Shown here: positions 26,567 to 36,027 of the stretch, one piece after another | Layout of the letters: each line of letters starts with the position of its first letter | Numbering within the stretch: the first letter of the stretch is position 1 | Assembly: GCF_000525835.1 (NCBI RefSeq) | Contig: NZ_AODD01000015.1 | Coordinates: forward strand, 1 to 64,000 | Direction: 5' to 3' | Length of the DNA stretch: 64,000 nucleotides | Source of the DNA: Listeria grandensis FSL F6-0971 | GTDB lineage: Bacteria > Bacillota > Bacilli > Lactobacillales > Listeriaceae | The notes under the pieces: generated by a model | The model's database searches: none | Told to the model about the DNA's origin: nothing | What the model saw: only the letters and a program-made list of their open reading frames with translations | Made by a program: the position numbers and the translations under genes

Positions 26567-27855
26567 TTAATGTGGTAGGAATGCGACTAATATAAAGAAT
26601 AGAATCGCGATGACGATAAGGAACCAGTTGAGTTCGCGCCATTTACCTGTGAAGATTTTTAGGATTGGGTAGGAGATGAAGCCGAATGCAAGACCGATTG
26701 CGATGCTTGAAGTTAGTGGCATCGCAAGGATGACTAGGAATGCAGGGAAGGCTTCGTCAAGCGTGTCCCAGTCGATTTCTTTAACGGCGCCAATCATCAT
26801 GCTACCAACGATAATAAGGCTGGTGCGGTGATTGCTGAAATACCTGAAACGGCACCGACGAGTGGGGCGAAGAAGGCGGAGACAATAAATAGTCCTGCTA
26901 CGGTTAATGTTGTTAAACCGGTACGTCCGCCTGTTGCAACACCTGCGGATGACTCGATATACGCACTTGTTGGTGTTGTACCAAACATGGAGCCGACACT
27001 GGTTGCGACTGCATCTGCGAGTAAGGCATGTTTGGCATTTGGCAAGCTTTCGCCTTTCATCAGACCGGCTTTTTTAGCGACGCCGATCATCGTTCCTGTT
27101 GTATCGAAAATCGTGATTAGCAAGAAGGATAGAACAACGCCGTACAGGCTGTATGAGATCACATCACCGAATGCGTGAATTGGGTTGGTGATGACAAGAT
27201 CAGGCATCGATGGCATTTTGACAAAGCCATTGAATTTTAATTCGCCTGTGAAAAAAGCGATGATTCCGGTGGCGATCATCCCGATGAAGAGCGCCCCCTT
27301 GACATTTAGCGCCAAGAAAATAAGTGTAATTAAGAGGCCGGCGATGGCAAGCAATGCTTCTGGTGAGTGAAGATCACCAAGTCCCACAAGATTGGAGTCG
27401 CTTTTCACGATGATTCCCGTCATGCGGAAACCTAGGAAGGCGATGAAAAGTCCAATCCCCGCTGTGATACCTGCTTTTAGTGTATGCGGGATTGCCGTGA
27501 TTAATTTTTCACGAAAGGGTGTTAATGATAGTAGTAAGAAAATGATACCCGCTACGAAAACCGCTGTGAATGCTGTGGTGTAGTCTAATTTTTGCGTAGT
27601 GACAACGGTGACGAAATAGGCATTCATCCCGAGCCCAGGCGCAATCGCGATGGGGTAATTGGCGAATAGTGCCATCCATAGTGTCCCGATGACCGCCGAA
27701 ATAATCGTTGCCATGAAGACTGTGTTAAAAGGAACGCCTGCTGCTGAAAGGATAGCCGGGTTTACGACAATGATATAGACCATTGTTAAAAATGTTGTAA
27801 AGCCTGAAATGACCTCCGTTTTGACATCTGTTCCATGAGCCTTTAGTTGAAACAT
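26567..27855 (-). pseudogene. NCS2 purine permease (AzgA/PbuG type), frameshifted
   Basis: A guanine/hypoxanthine-type permease. The N-terminal signature is TEVISGFTTFLTMVYIIVVN then NYPIAIAPGLGMNAYF. A later block is GTTPTSAYIESSAGVATGGR. The frame breaks near 26811-26817: restoring one base gives TAPALIIVGSMMIGAVKEID and a full 429-residue protein with about 13 helices. The start at 27855 has GGGAGTGG upstream. A PurR-like box overlaps its promoter. The gap is one base, so read error is plausible. Confidence 0.87.
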
Positions 27856-27902
27856 AAAATTCCACTCCCTTTTATAATTAAAAAGATGATTTCTCGTCTT
27901 AT

Positions 27903-27958
27903 TACGAACGTTTTAAAATCACATCTACAATAATATTCGTTTTTCGATTGAAATGCAA
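27903..27958 (-). promoter_or_regulatory. Purine permease promoter with PurR-type box
   Basis: Read on the minus strand, TTGCAT, a 17-base spacer and TATTAT form a promoter (27953-27958 and 27930-27935). Overlapping the -10 is AAAAACGAATATTA, and 18 bases further AACGTTCGTAATA. This is a CGAA...TTCG inverted pair like the PurR box of Bacillus. No guanine riboswitch was seen in the leader. Confidence 0.6.
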
Positions 27959-27990
27959 GCTTATTTTGGGAAGTTATATTCTTTTTAAGG

Positions 27991-28015
27991 ATGAAACGGT
28001 TTCATATGTTATAAT
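27991..28015 (+). promoter_or_regulatory. 15-bp palindrome beside a -10 element
   Basis: ATGAAACGGTTTCAT (27991-28005) is a perfect odd-centred palindrome, 4 bases upstream of TATAAT (28010-28015). It resembles LacI-family operators but is not a cre, since the central CG is out of register. It probably controls the HAD gene at 28050. Confidence 0.55.
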
Positions 28016-28049
28016 GAAGGTGTTGAAATAAGTGAGTTGGAGGAAAATC

Positions 28050-28697
28050 ATGAAAGCATTTGTTTTTGATTTTGATGGCACGATGATTGATACGGAAGCG
28101 GTTTGGTTTGACGAAACACAGAAATATTTGCAAGAGAACTATGGTATGGAGTTGCCGATGAATGTTTATGAGCAGGTGGTTGGGAGCACGGATGAGCCGT
28201 TACTTCTATATATGGCAGAGCAGACGAATGGTAAATTTGATGCAGCGGCTTTTCAAAAATACATAGACTTACAAGTGCACAACGGCCGTGATAAATTGGA
28301 AATGCGTGAGGGTTTCATGCGATTGTTTCATTATGCCAAGGATAATGGCTACAAAATTGGCTTGGCGACAAGTTCAGCGCGGGCTTGGGTAGATCCTATT
28401 TTAGAGAAGTTTGGTATCTTAGAGGACTTTGAAACGATTCAGACGGCGGATGATGTGGAGGTTATCAAACCTGACCCAGCGCTTTATCGTCAAGCAATAG
28501 AGGCGCTTGGTGTGAAACCGGAGGAAGCTGTTGCTGTAGAAGATTCTCGGAATGGTTCTTTGTCAGCAGTAGGTGCAGGACTTCACGTGATTGTTGTGAA
28601 AAATGAAGTGACGAAGGGCATTGTGTTCCCGGAAGGTACGAGTGTTTATGATTCATTTGAAGATGTGGATTTGGATGCGTTTTTAGTGGGTAAATAA
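28050..28697 (+). CDS. HAD-superfamily phosphatase (beta-phosphoglucomutase-like)
   Basis: 215 residues. Motif I is FDFDGTMIDTEAVW (Asp8 and Asp10), motif II is LATSSARAW, motif III is VIKPDPALY, and motif IV is AVEDSRNGSLSA. A helical cap lies between residues 15 and 80. Substrates of this class are small phosphorylated sugars; none can be named here. The ATG at 28050 has TTGGAGG upstream; an in-frame GTG at 28032 has none. Confidence 0.9.
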   Translation: MKAFVFDFDGTMIDTEAVWFDETQKYLQENYGMELPMNVYEQVVGSTDEPLLLYMAEQTNGKFDAAAFQKYIDLQVHNGRDKLEMREGFMRLFHYAKDNGYKIGLATSSARAWVDPILEKFGILEDFETIQTADDVEVIKPDPALYRQAIEALGVKPEEAVAVEDSRNGSLSAVGAGLHVIVVKNEVTKGIVFPEGTSVYDSFEDVDLDAFLVGK

Positions 28698-28725
28698 AGA
28701 AGGAAATGATGAGGAGTGATTGAAA

Positions 28726-29031
28726 ATGATTGAAAATACGATAAAAGAAGTAGAGTTATTCGAGCAAATGACACATGGTGAGCCGGTCTTATTTGTGACG
28801 GCCATTGGGTATATTATTGGGATTACCGATATTCCGGATGAGATTCCGCATAGTGTGGTTGCCCTGAAAGATGTGTATATTAACTGTGTTTCGGCATCAA
28901 GGGTGAATCGTTTTTCGAAGGGATTGACGGTTTCGGTGGATCAGATTATCGCGTTTAATGTGTTGACGGAGGAAGAAATGCACCGAATGATTACGAATTG
29001 GCAAGTATCCATGGCTCCAACCATCGGCTAA
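28726..29031 (+). CDS. Hypothetical protein, about 101 residues
   Basis: No family recognised. It is a soluble, mostly beta-type sequence (TAIGYIIGITDIPDEIPHSV, VALKDVYINC) ending in an acidic helix (TEEEMHRMITNW). GAGGAG precedes the ATG at 28726 by about 9 bases; an in-frame TTG at 28720 is too near. It starts 28 bases after the HAD gene and is probably co-transcribed. The short alternating strands could suit a small regulatory or binding domain. Confidence 0.7.
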   Translation: MIENTIKEVELFEQMTHGEPVLFVTAIGYIIGITDIPDEIPHSVVALKDVYINCVSASRVNRFSKGLTVSVDQIIAFNVLTEEEMHRMITNWQVSMAPTIG

Positions 29032-29275
29032 TGGCTCTTCAGCGAAGCGACAAACGCTTATCTCTGTCGTTAAAAGTTCTGTTCCGGTGCTCTTGTACAC
29101 TACGTTTCGCATAACTTCTTACATGGTCGGGGATACGACTCCCTCCCTGTTTTCAGTCAATGTACAAATCGTACGCTTCGGTACTCGCTTTTGCCTAGGA
29201 ACTAAGGCCTTCTCGCTCCGCTGAGGTTTGGTGGCATGGGCATGAACAATGGAAGTATAATTTGGTGTAAAGGTG
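29032..29275. other. Non-coding intergenic region of unknown content
   Basis: No supported gene. GC-richer than nearby spacers. Short hairpins are visible: GTAC-GCTTCG-GTAC near 29171, GGG/CCC near 29130, and an inverted TTGTACA/TGTACAA pair at 29093 and 29161. It may be a degenerate repeat element. Confidence 0.4.
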
Positions 29276-29306
29276 AGACCATGGCTTTGCGCCATGGTCT
29301 TATTTC
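29276..29306. terminator. Bidirectional terminator before the aminotransferase
   Basis: AGACCATGGC/GCCATGGTCT perfect stem between convergent transcription units. Confidence 0.85.
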
Positions 29307-29315
29307 TATTTCTGT

Positions 29316-30464
29316 TTAGAATTCTAGTTTTGCTAAGCGATCAAAAGCTTCTTTTAATACTTCTAAGTTTTGTGTCGCGGCTAGGCGGACGTAATTGTCT
29401 CCGGTGTCGCCAAACGCTAGGCCTGGAATGAGTAGCACTTGGGTTTCTTTTAAGACGTATTCGCAGAACGGGACGGAGGTCATGCCGGAGCCGCTGATGT
29501 TGATGAAGGCGTAAATCGTGCCTTTGATGGGATGAATGGATAGGTACGGTATCTCTGCAACGCGTTTTCCGACGTATTCTAGCCGTTCTTGGAAGGTTTT
29601 TGTGACGGCGGGTATAAACTTCTCGGCATGGTTCATTGCGTGTATGGCGGCTCTCTGGGATGGTGATGGGGCGGAGAACGTGATGCCTTCGTTGATTGCT
29701 TTTACGGCTTCAATGATGTAGTTGCCCGCGATTATATAACCAATCCGCCAGCCGGTCATCGCAAAGTTTTTCGAGAGGCTGCCGAGCGTGATGGTATGGT
29801 CTGGTGCGTATTTTGCCATCGGGGTGAACTTCTCGTAAAAACTAAAGCCGTCGTAGACTTCATCGGATAGGATGTAGAAATTGTGTTCTTTGGCGAGTGC
29901 GGCGATTTCTTCAAAGATTTCTTTGGAGAACACCGCACCAGTTGGGTTGTTCGGTGAATTTAGAATCAGCGCCTTCGTTTTGTCGGTGATCGCGGCTTTT
30001 AAAATATCTAGATTGATTGCAAAATCGTCTTTTTCGTAGGTTGGAATGAAGACGGGGATACCGCCAGCTGCCATTACTTGATCTTTGTAAGGCGTGAAGT
30101 AGGGCTCGTGGATGATGACTTCGTCGCCCGCGTCCATGATGGCTTGGAGTGCTAAGTACATACCGTGGCAGGCACCGACTGTTGCGCGAATTTCGCTCGT
30201 TGGAAACTGCAAATCATACGTGCGGTCGTAAAATCCTGAAATCGCTTGGAGTAGTTCGATGTCACCGGATGCTTCGGTATATTTGGTTTGGCCGTTTTTG
30301 ACGTCTTGGAAGGATGCCTCGATAATTTCTTGGTCGGTAATCAGGTCGGGATCGCCAATCGAAAAGTCAATCAGATTGGGCGTTGTTTTCGCGATGGTTG
30401 TGATTTGAGATAGGATATTAACGGGTGCTTGTTGATATTTTTTCGCTAAATGAGATGCATTCAT
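29316..30464 (-). CDS. Class I/II PLP-dependent aminotransferase (PatA-like)
   Basis: A 382-residue fold-type I aminotransferase. The PLP lysine is in TLGSLSKNFAMTGWRIGY; the cofactor-binding NSPNNPTGAVF and ILSDEVYDGF blocks precede it. The C-terminal carboxylate-binding Arg is in NYVRLAAT. Relatives act on N-acetyl-diaminopimelate or aromatic/branched amino acids; the substrate is not clear. The start at 30464 has GGAGG upstream. It lies downstream of the amino-acid ABC transporter, with a terminator between. Confidence 0.92.
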   Translation of the reverse strand: MNASHLAKKYQQAPVNILSQITTIAKTTPNLIDFSIGDPDLITDQEIIEASFQDVKNGQTKYTEASGDIELLQAISGFYDRTYDLQFPTSEIRATVGACHGMYLALQAIMDAGDEVIIHEPYFTPYKDQVMAAGGIPVFIPTYEKDDFAINLDILKAAITDKTKALILNSPNNPTGAVFSKEIFEEIAALAKEHNFYILSDEVYDGFSFYEKFTPMAKYAPDHTITLGSLSKNFAMTGWRIGYIIAGNYIIEAVKAINEGITFSAPSPSQRAAIHAMNHAEKFIPAVTKTFQERLEYVGKRVAEIPYLSIHPIKGTIYAFINISGSGMTSVPFCEYVLKETQVLLIPGLAFGDTGDNYVRLAATQNLEVLKEAFDRLAKLEF

Positions 30465-30487
30465 TTTAAAAAACCTCCATATGTAGA

Positions 30488-30525
30488 TAAAAGTGGAATG
30501 CGACCGAATTGGCATTCCACTTTTT
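30488..30525 (-). terminator. Terminator of the amino-acid ABC operon
   Basis: GTGGAATGC/GCATTCCAC stem, T-rich on both sides, just after the ATPase stop. Confidence 0.82.
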
Positions 30526-30530
30526 GTTTA

Positions 30531-31253
30531 TTATAACACTTTTCCGAGAAAACTTTGTGTTCTTTCATTTTGCGGGTTATCGAAGAGTTGTTCTGGCGTA
30601 CCTTCTTCTTGGATATAACCGCCGTCCATGAAGATGACACGATCGGCTACTTCTTTAGCAAAGCCCATTTCGTGTGTCACAACGACCATTGTCATGCCTT
30701 CTTTGGCTAAGCTCTTCATCACCTGAAGAACCTCGCCGACCATTTCTGGATCGAGCGCGGACGTTGGTTCATCAAAGAGCATTACGTCAGGGTTCATTGC
30801 TAAGGCACGTGCGATGGCAACCCGTTGTTTTTGTCCGCCGGATAGCGATGATGGATAGCTGTTTGCTTTGTCAGCGAGGCCTACTTTATCAAGCAGGGAC
30901 AAGGCGTGTTTTTTTGCAGTCTCGGCGGATTCGCCTTTTACTTTTAGCGGTGCCAGAGTCAAATTCTCAAGCACGGTTTTATGTGGAAACAGGTTGAAGC
31001 TTTGGAAAACCATGCCCATTCGTTGACGCAATTCGTTGATGTTAACGTTTTTATCTGTGAGGTTCGTGCCCTCGAATTCGATAACGCCGCCAGTTGGTTG
31101 TTCGAGTAAGTTCAAACAACGCAAGAAAGTGCTTTTTCCTGATCCTGAGGGGCCGATGACAACGACCACCTCACCTTGCGCTACTTCTATATCAAGCCCT
31201 TTTAAAACTTCTAATTTATCGAAATGCTTTTGTAGTTTGGTTACTTTAATCAC
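30531..31253 (-). CDS. Polar amino-acid ABC transporter ATPase (GlnQ type)
   Basis: 240 residues. Walker A is GPSGSGKST (34-42), the signature is [15 protein letters not shown], Walker B is [13 protein letters not shown], and the switch His is in VVTHEMGF. It powers the importer encoded by the overlapping upstream gene (8-base overlap). The family imports glutamine, cystine, histidine or arginine; which one is not shown. Confidence 0.94.
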   Translation of the reverse strand: MIKVTKLQKHFDKLEVLKGLDIEVAQGEVVVVIGPSGSGKSTFLRCLNLLEQPTGGVIEFEGTNLTDKNVNINELRQRMGMVFQSFNLFPHKTVLENLTLAPLKVKGESAETAKKHALSLLDKVGLADKANSYPSSLSGGQKQRVAIARALAMNPDVMLFDEPTSALDPEMVGEVLQVMKSLAKEGMTMVVVTHEMGFAKEVADRVIFMDGGYIQEEGTPEQLFDNPQNERTQSFLGKVL

Positions 31254-32712
31254 TTGTTCTCATTCTCCTTTCAGCAACGCCTAGAAGTCTGGACAGACCG
31301 AACGTTAGGATGAAGTAAATCACAGCTGCGACTGCGTATGGAAGCACGGCGTTGAAGCTTGCTCCTGCAACGACTCCGGACATAAACATTAATTCGGTAA
31401 TACCGATAATGGACACGATGGATGATTCTTTAATAACGGTAATAAATTCATTGCCGAGTGCTGGTAAAATGTTTTTAATCGCTTGTGGCAAAATGATATA
31501 ACGCATACTAGCAACTTTGGTCATACCAAGACTACGTGCGGCTTCTTCTTGTCCTTTATCAACGGCCAGGATTCCAGCACGAATGATTTCCGCGACATAA
31601 GCGGCACTGTTTAGTGATAGGGCGATACAACCGGCAACAATCGCTGGCAGATTAAGCCCTCCGAATATGGCGGTTGTCCCAAAATAAACAAGGAAAATTT
31701 GAACGAGTAATGGGGTTCCACGTACGAATTCGATGTAACAATTTGCTGGCCAACGTAACCATCTTGTTCTAGCAAGTTTCATTAGAGCGAGTAAGGCACC
31801 GAGGATGGAACCGAAAAGGACACCAACAGCAGCGATTCCGATAGTATAAAGTGCGCCTTTAATATAGTAAGAACCGTATTGTGTGAAGAAGTTGCCATCT
31901 TTGAACATGGCTTTATTGGCTTCTTCTTGGTATTCTTTTAGCAAATTCTTGTCCTTGATTTCTTGAAGGGAGGCATTGACGCTTTTTTGTAGTGATGTTG
32001 TTCCTTTATTCATGGCAATAGCGGTTTGTTTGGTTCCATTGACAAATTGCACATCGGAAATCATCAGGTCATCATATTGCGAAATATAAGCATCAGCAAC
32101 GGGACCTTCGAGTACAACCGCGTCTAGTTTCTTTTGTTGTAATTCAAGCATTAATGTCGTTACTTTAGATAATGACTTCACTTTCGCGCCTGTCAGTTCA
32201 TCTTGCGCGAGTGCTTCTTGTGTTGTTTGTTTTTGCGCACCGACTGAGGCACCTTCGAAATCATTAGTTGTTTTGAATTTATCTTTATCTGTTTTTCGAA
32301 TCACGACTTTTTGTTGGACAGTCATGTATGGGTCGGAGAAATCAACTTCTTTTAGACGTTCTGGTGTTGGAGACATACCAGAAATAATCATGTCAATTTT
32401 CTTCGTTTTTAAAGCAGGAAGCAGACTGTCAAAATCCATTTCGCTAATATCTAGCGTGACCCCCATATCTTTGGCGATTTTCTTTGCAATACTGATGTCA
32501 AAACCTACGTATGTGTCTTTACCATCAACCGTCTTGTGAAATTCATAAGGCGGATAATCAGCGGATAGACCGACCACTAACCGACCTCGATTTTGAACAT
32601 CAGCGAGTGAGGTATCTTTTGTGGCGGCTAGAGCCGGTGCGAAACTAGAAAATACGATCATTAGTATGAAAAATATAGCGGTTAACTTGAGATAAAACGT
32701 CCCTTTAAACAT
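31246..32712 (-). CDS. Amino-acid ABC transporter, fused binding protein and permease
   Basis: 488 residues with two parts. After a signal peptide ending near ALAA (about residue 30), a periplasmic-binding-protein domain runs to about 265 ([37 protein letters not shown]). A HisM/GlnP-type permease (about 280-488) follows. It has the cytoplasmic [20 protein letters not shown] coupling loop. Such fusions are known in Firmicutes and tether the receptor to the channel. AAAGGAGTG precedes the ATG. It overlaps the ATPase gene. Confidence 0.93.
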   Translation of the reverse strand: MFKGTFYLKLTAIFFILMIVFSSFAPALAATKDTSLADVQNRGRLVVGLSADYPPYEFHKTVDGKDTYVGFDISIAKKIAKDMGVTLDISEMDFDSLLPALKTKKIDMIISGMSPTPERLKEVDFSDPYMTVQQKVVIRKTDKDKFKTTNDFEGASVGAQKQTTQEALAQDELTGAKVKSLSKVTTLMLELQQKKLDAVVLEGPVADAYISQYDDLMISDVQFVNGTKQTAIAMNKGTTSLQKSVNASLQEIKDKNLLKEYQEEANKAMFKDGNFFTQYGSYYIKGALYTIGIAAVGVLFGSILGALLALMKLARTRWLRWPANCYIEFVRGTPLLVQIFLVYFGTTAIFGGLNLPAIVAGCIALSLNSAAYVAEIIRAGILAVDKGQEEAARSLGMTKVASMRYIILPQAIKNILPALGNEFITVIKESSIVSIIGITELMFMSGVVAGASFNAVLPYAVAAVIYFILTFGLSRLLGVAERRMRTSD

Positions 32713-33011
32713 GCGTACACTCCTTTATAATGTATAGCATCTCGACAATTTATGCATTTTCATGTATAACTATTAGAGATGAACATAGAATTGATAACTT
32801 ATTTCGATAGATATAATAATACATGATTTTGAGTAATTATGCAATAGTATTTTTAATAAAAGTCAGACAAAGATGTGGTGGTTTTTTCGACGGGCTTCGA
32901 TATGGATGTGTGATGGTCCTCTTTTTTTCTAATGGCTATGGGGGTATGTAAATGTTACAATGAAGGCAAGATTATTATATCGTAGATTAAAAATAAAGAA
33001 AAGGTGTGGTT
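32713..33011. other. Divergent promoter region
   Basis: Spacer between the leftward ABC operon and the rightward gene at 33012. TACAAT near 32956 may be a -10 for the latter. No further feature seen. Confidence 0.4.
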
Positions 33012-33446
33012 ATGATGGAAAAAGAATATGAACTTGTTATGCAAGAAGTAGAGTTTCCGAATGATTCTAGAGGGATATTTGATGGGACCATTTTATGTAT
33101 GGAGTTTTTTGTTGCTAAGGATAAGGCGGCTTATGACGCAGAGTCGGATGAGCCGATGTTGCAAAGGCAGGAGCGGCACCTTGTAAATGAGTTGGTTCAG
33201 CGGGAATTAAAGCTATTTGCTACAAGAATGGAAGAGGAGCGGGATGTGCGGCCGTTACGCCAGTTGGATGCCCTTTTTTTGGTGTTGGAAGTGGAGATTG
33301 GGAAGTTATTTACGCCGGAGCATGAGATTGAGTTTGCTAATTTGGGAATAGAGGGCTTTATTCAGGTGTATAATGATTCGGATACGCAGGCGCGTCATGC
33401 GGATGCGATACTGGCTAAGATGTTGGGAAGCATGGGTGAGGAATAA
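33012..33446 (+). CDS. Hypothetical protein, about 144 residues
   Basis: Acidic soluble protein; no family recognised. It has a beta-rich start (ELVMQEVEFP, GTILCMEFFV) and a long charged helix (LQRQERHLVNELVQRELKLF). The start is ATG at 33012 or 33015, with AAAGG upstream. It lies 28 bases before the AraC regulator and could be in its transcript, so a link to that sugar locus is possible but unproven. Confidence 0.65.
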   Translation: MMEKEYELVMQEVEFPNDSRGIFDGTILCMEFFVAKDKAAYDAESDEPMLQRQERHLVNELVQRELKLFATRMEEERDVRPLRQLDALFLVLEVEIGKLFTPEHEIEFANLGIEGFIQVYNDSDTQARHADAILAKMLGSMGEE

Positions 33447-33474
33447 GTAGAAGGATTGTGTGAGGAGGGAGAAT

Positions 33475-34554
33475 ATGCCGCTTCGTGATTTATTTTCTGA
33501 TGAGTTGGATGCGCGACCTCATACGCTTGGTGTGGAGGATTTGAAAAAGATGCAGATGCCGACGACGATGCATTTGACGCAAGGTGGGGAGTTGTCTTTT
33601 GATGATGAGCTTTATTTGACGCGTTGGTCGGTGGAAAACGGGATATTTGACTCTAAAATGAGTTTTCTTGAGAAGTTGGAGGAGTCGTTTCACGCAGATT
33701 TAGCGGATTTTGAAGGATATGGCGGGATCGTGTACGAGGAGGCGGCGCTTGCCAAGACGGAGTTTATCACGCCAATGCATAAGAATCGGCATATTGAATT
33801 ATGCTTTGTCGTTGAGGGAACGTTTAGGTTACGAGTGCAGAAGGAAGATGTGACGCTATATCCTGGTGAGGTTTTGATGCTGGATTGTAATACGCTTCAT
33901 GCCGATTATATTCAAAACAAGGATTGCAAGGTTATTTTTCTGGGGATTTCGCAGCGGATGTTGGATGAGACGGTGATTAGTAATGTGAATGAGATCAGCA
34001 TGGTGAAATTTTTGAAAATGGCGTTGGTTGAGGAGAAGACGAGAAGTGAGTATATCAAATTCACGCCACGCACGAATAAGCGGAAAATGGAAAACGTGCT
34101 TTTGCGGATGTTTGAGGAAATTTCGGCGAAGGATTTTGGTTATATTCTGATTATGAAGGGGCTACTTTCGCGACTTCTCAATATGTTGACGATGGAGTGC
34201 GATTATCATTTTATCAAATCAGAGCAAAAAGGATACCGTCAGTTGCTATATCATGAGATTGAAAAATACATCGAGGTGAATTATCGGGATATTAAATTGC
34301 AAGATCTCGTTGGAAAGTTTAATTATTCTGCGGATTATTTCAGTAAACTGATCCGGGAAATAACGGGCATGACGTATTCGCAGTTTCTGCAGTTTATTCG
34401 TCTTAATAAGGCTGCGGAACTGCTTACTGCAACGACTTTGCCTATTAACAAAATTGCTAGTGAAGTGGGCTATAATAATTTGCAGTTTTTTTATCAGTTG
34501 TTTCATGCGAAATATGAGATGACACCGAATGCGTATCGTAAAAAACATCGATAG
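33475..34554 (+). CDS. AraC-family transcriptional regulator
   Basis: 359 residues. The N-terminal cupin-like sensing region includes HKNRHIELCFVVEG and LYPGEVLMLDCNTLHADY (about 100-150). The C-terminal double helix-turn-helix (about 265-359) has YSADYFSKLIREITGMTYS and the signature ASEVGYNNLQFFYQLFHAKY followed by MTPNAYRKKH. GAGGAGGGAG precedes the ATG at 33475. It lies just upstream of a sugar transporter and a glycosidase, which it probably activates in response to their substrate. Confidence 0.93.
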   Translation: MPLRDLFSDELDARPHTLGVEDLKKMQMPTTMHLTQGGELSFDDELYLTRWSVENGIFDSKMSFLEKLEESFHADLADFEGYGGIVYEEAALAKTEFITPMHKNRHIELCFVVEGTFRLRVQKEDVTLYPGEVLMLDCNTLHADYIQNKDCKVIFLGISQRMLDETVISNVNEISMVKFLKMALVEEKTRSEYIKFTPRTNKRKMENVLLRMFEEISAKDFGYILIMKGLLSRLLNMLTMECDYHFIKSEQKGYRQLLYHEIEKYIEVNYRDIKLQDLVGKFNYSADYFSKLIREITGMTYSQFLQFIRLNKAAELLTATTLPINKIASEVGYNNLQFFYQLFHAKYEMTPNAYRKKHR

Positions 34555-34629
34555 GAATTTGATAGTCCTCTCGCTTTTATCGCCGCATAATGACATTGTT
34601 CTTTTTTTCGGACACGCGTAACATAGTGT

Positions 34630-34644
34630 TTGAAAGCGGTTTCT
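34630..34644 (+). promoter_or_regulatory. Catabolite-responsive element (cre)
   Basis: TTGAAAGCGGTTTCT fits WTGNAANCGNWNNCW at every defined position, about 45 bases before the GPH transporter start. CcpA repression of the transporter/glycosidase pair is expected. Confidence 0.65.
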
Positions 34645-34686
34645 AAAAAGCGAGGGGGGTTTTTTGCTATGTACGTGGGGGAATTG

Positions 34687-36027
34687 ATGAAGCGTCGCAA
34701 ATTGTCGATGAAAGAGAAGTTATCGTATGGTATGGGAGACTTTGCATCCAATCTGGTGTATCAAGGGATATCGATCTTTATTTTGTTTTATTGGACGGAT
34801 TACGCGGGAATTAGTGCGGCTGTGGCTGGGACGATTCTACTGATTTCGCGCATTTTTGACGGTGTGATTGATGTCGTGTTCGGTAATTTGGTGGATAAGA
34901 CGAAATCCAAATATGGAAAGGCTCGGCCGTATTTATTATGGTTAGCGCTTCCATTTGCTTTTTCGGCGATGATTACGTTTTGGACGCCGGGAACGAACGG
35001 AATCGCGGATATTATTTTTGCATTTGTGTCGTATAATGTGACGATGGTGATTTATACGGCGATTAATATTCCGTATGGCGTGTTGTCGGTGAAGATGACG
35101 GATGATCAGGTGGAACGCGGTTCGTTGGGCGTATTTCGGGGAATTGGGGCGTTGATTGGCTCAATGTTAGTGGCGATTATTGCGCCGATGTTGATTGAGG
35201 TTGTCGGCTATACGTGGACATTTTTGATCATTGGTTTGGTCGCAGCGGCAAGTCTTTTAGTGACTTTTAAAGGAACCGAAGAGCATGTGGGTTTGACGCA
35301 AGAGGACAAGGTGACGCCTTTTAAAGAGGGATTCGTTGCGCTACTGAAAAATAAGCCATGGCTGATTATGTTGCTTGTAGGGATTCTAGTGTTTACGTTC
35401 TCTGGCTTGAAGATGACGTCCAATATTTATATGGCAAAATACTATTTTGGTGATGAGAGCTTGGTCGGTATTTTAAATGTCATGATGATGCCCGGAATGC
35501 TGATTGGTATGGGTGTTGCGACGCTTTTATTTAGACGATTCGGCAAAATTAAGACGACGGTATTTGGGAATTTGATTATGTTTTTGGCAACGGTAGCGTT
35601 TTATTTTATTTTCCAATCCCCAGATGACTTGGTGCTGTTTTATGGATTTTTAGTCCTGAACGGGGCTTTTTTAGGCATCGGGACAGCTGGATTTTTTGCA
35701 ATGATTGCGGATACGATCGAGTATGGGGAATGGAAAACGAAGAAGCGGATAGAGGGCTTGACCTACTCAGCGGCAAGCGTTGGTACGAAAATTGGTGGTG
35801 GCGTTGGTGCGGCGCTCGTGGGGTGGTTGCTAGCGCTAGTGCATTATAATGGAACGTTAGCAACACAGCCAGAAGCGGTATCATCGATGATTGTGTGGAT
35901 CAATTTGTGGATTCCAGGGATGATTTGTTTGATTGTGGCGATTGTGCTTTCCTTTAATAAGGTGGATAAGCTGTATCCGCAAATTATGCAGGATTTGGAC
36001 GCTAGAAAAGGAGTGAAGGAAGTATGA
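34687..36027 (+). CDS. GPH-family sugar:cation symporter
   Basis: About 446 residues and 12 transmembrane helices. The family start is KEKLSYGMGDFASNLVYQG. The GPH motif FGNLVDKTKSKYGKARPYLLW lies after helix 2, and a DTIEYGEWKTKKRIEGL segment before helix 9-10. It should import an oligosaccharide or glycoside with a cation. ATG 34687 has GGGGG upstream; ATG 34669 with an AGGGGGG site is a close alternative. It overlaps the GH3 gene by four bases (ATGA). Confidence 0.92.
   Translation: MKRRKLSMKEKLSYGMGDFASNLVYQGISIFILFYWTDYAGISAAVAGTILLISRIFDGVIDVVFGNLVDKTKSKYGKARPYLLWLALPFAFSAMITFWTPGTNGIADIIFAFVSYNVTMVIYTAINIPYGVLSVKMTDDQVERGSLGVFRGIGALIGSMLVAIIAPMLIEVVGYTWTFLIIGLVAAASLLVTFKGTEEHVGLTQEDKVTPFKEGFVALLKNKPWLIMLLVGILVFTFSGLKMTSNIYMAKYYFGDESLVGILNVMMMPGMLIGMGVATLLFRRFGKIKTTVFGNLIMFLATVAFYFIFQSPDDLVLFYGFLVLNGAFLGIGTAGFFAMIADTIEYGEWKTKKRIEGLTYSAASVGTKIGGGVGAALVGWLLALVHYNGTLATQPEAVSSMIVWINLWIPGMICLIVAIVLSFNKVDKLYPQIMQDLDARKGVKEV

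Noticed and set aside
29032-29275. Reading frames in this spacer as small proteins
   Set aside because: No ribosome sites, short and of odd composition.
32941-32948. GGGTAT before the gene at 33012 as a sigma-B promoter
   Set aside because: No GTTT stands 13-15 bases upstream, so the -35 is missing.
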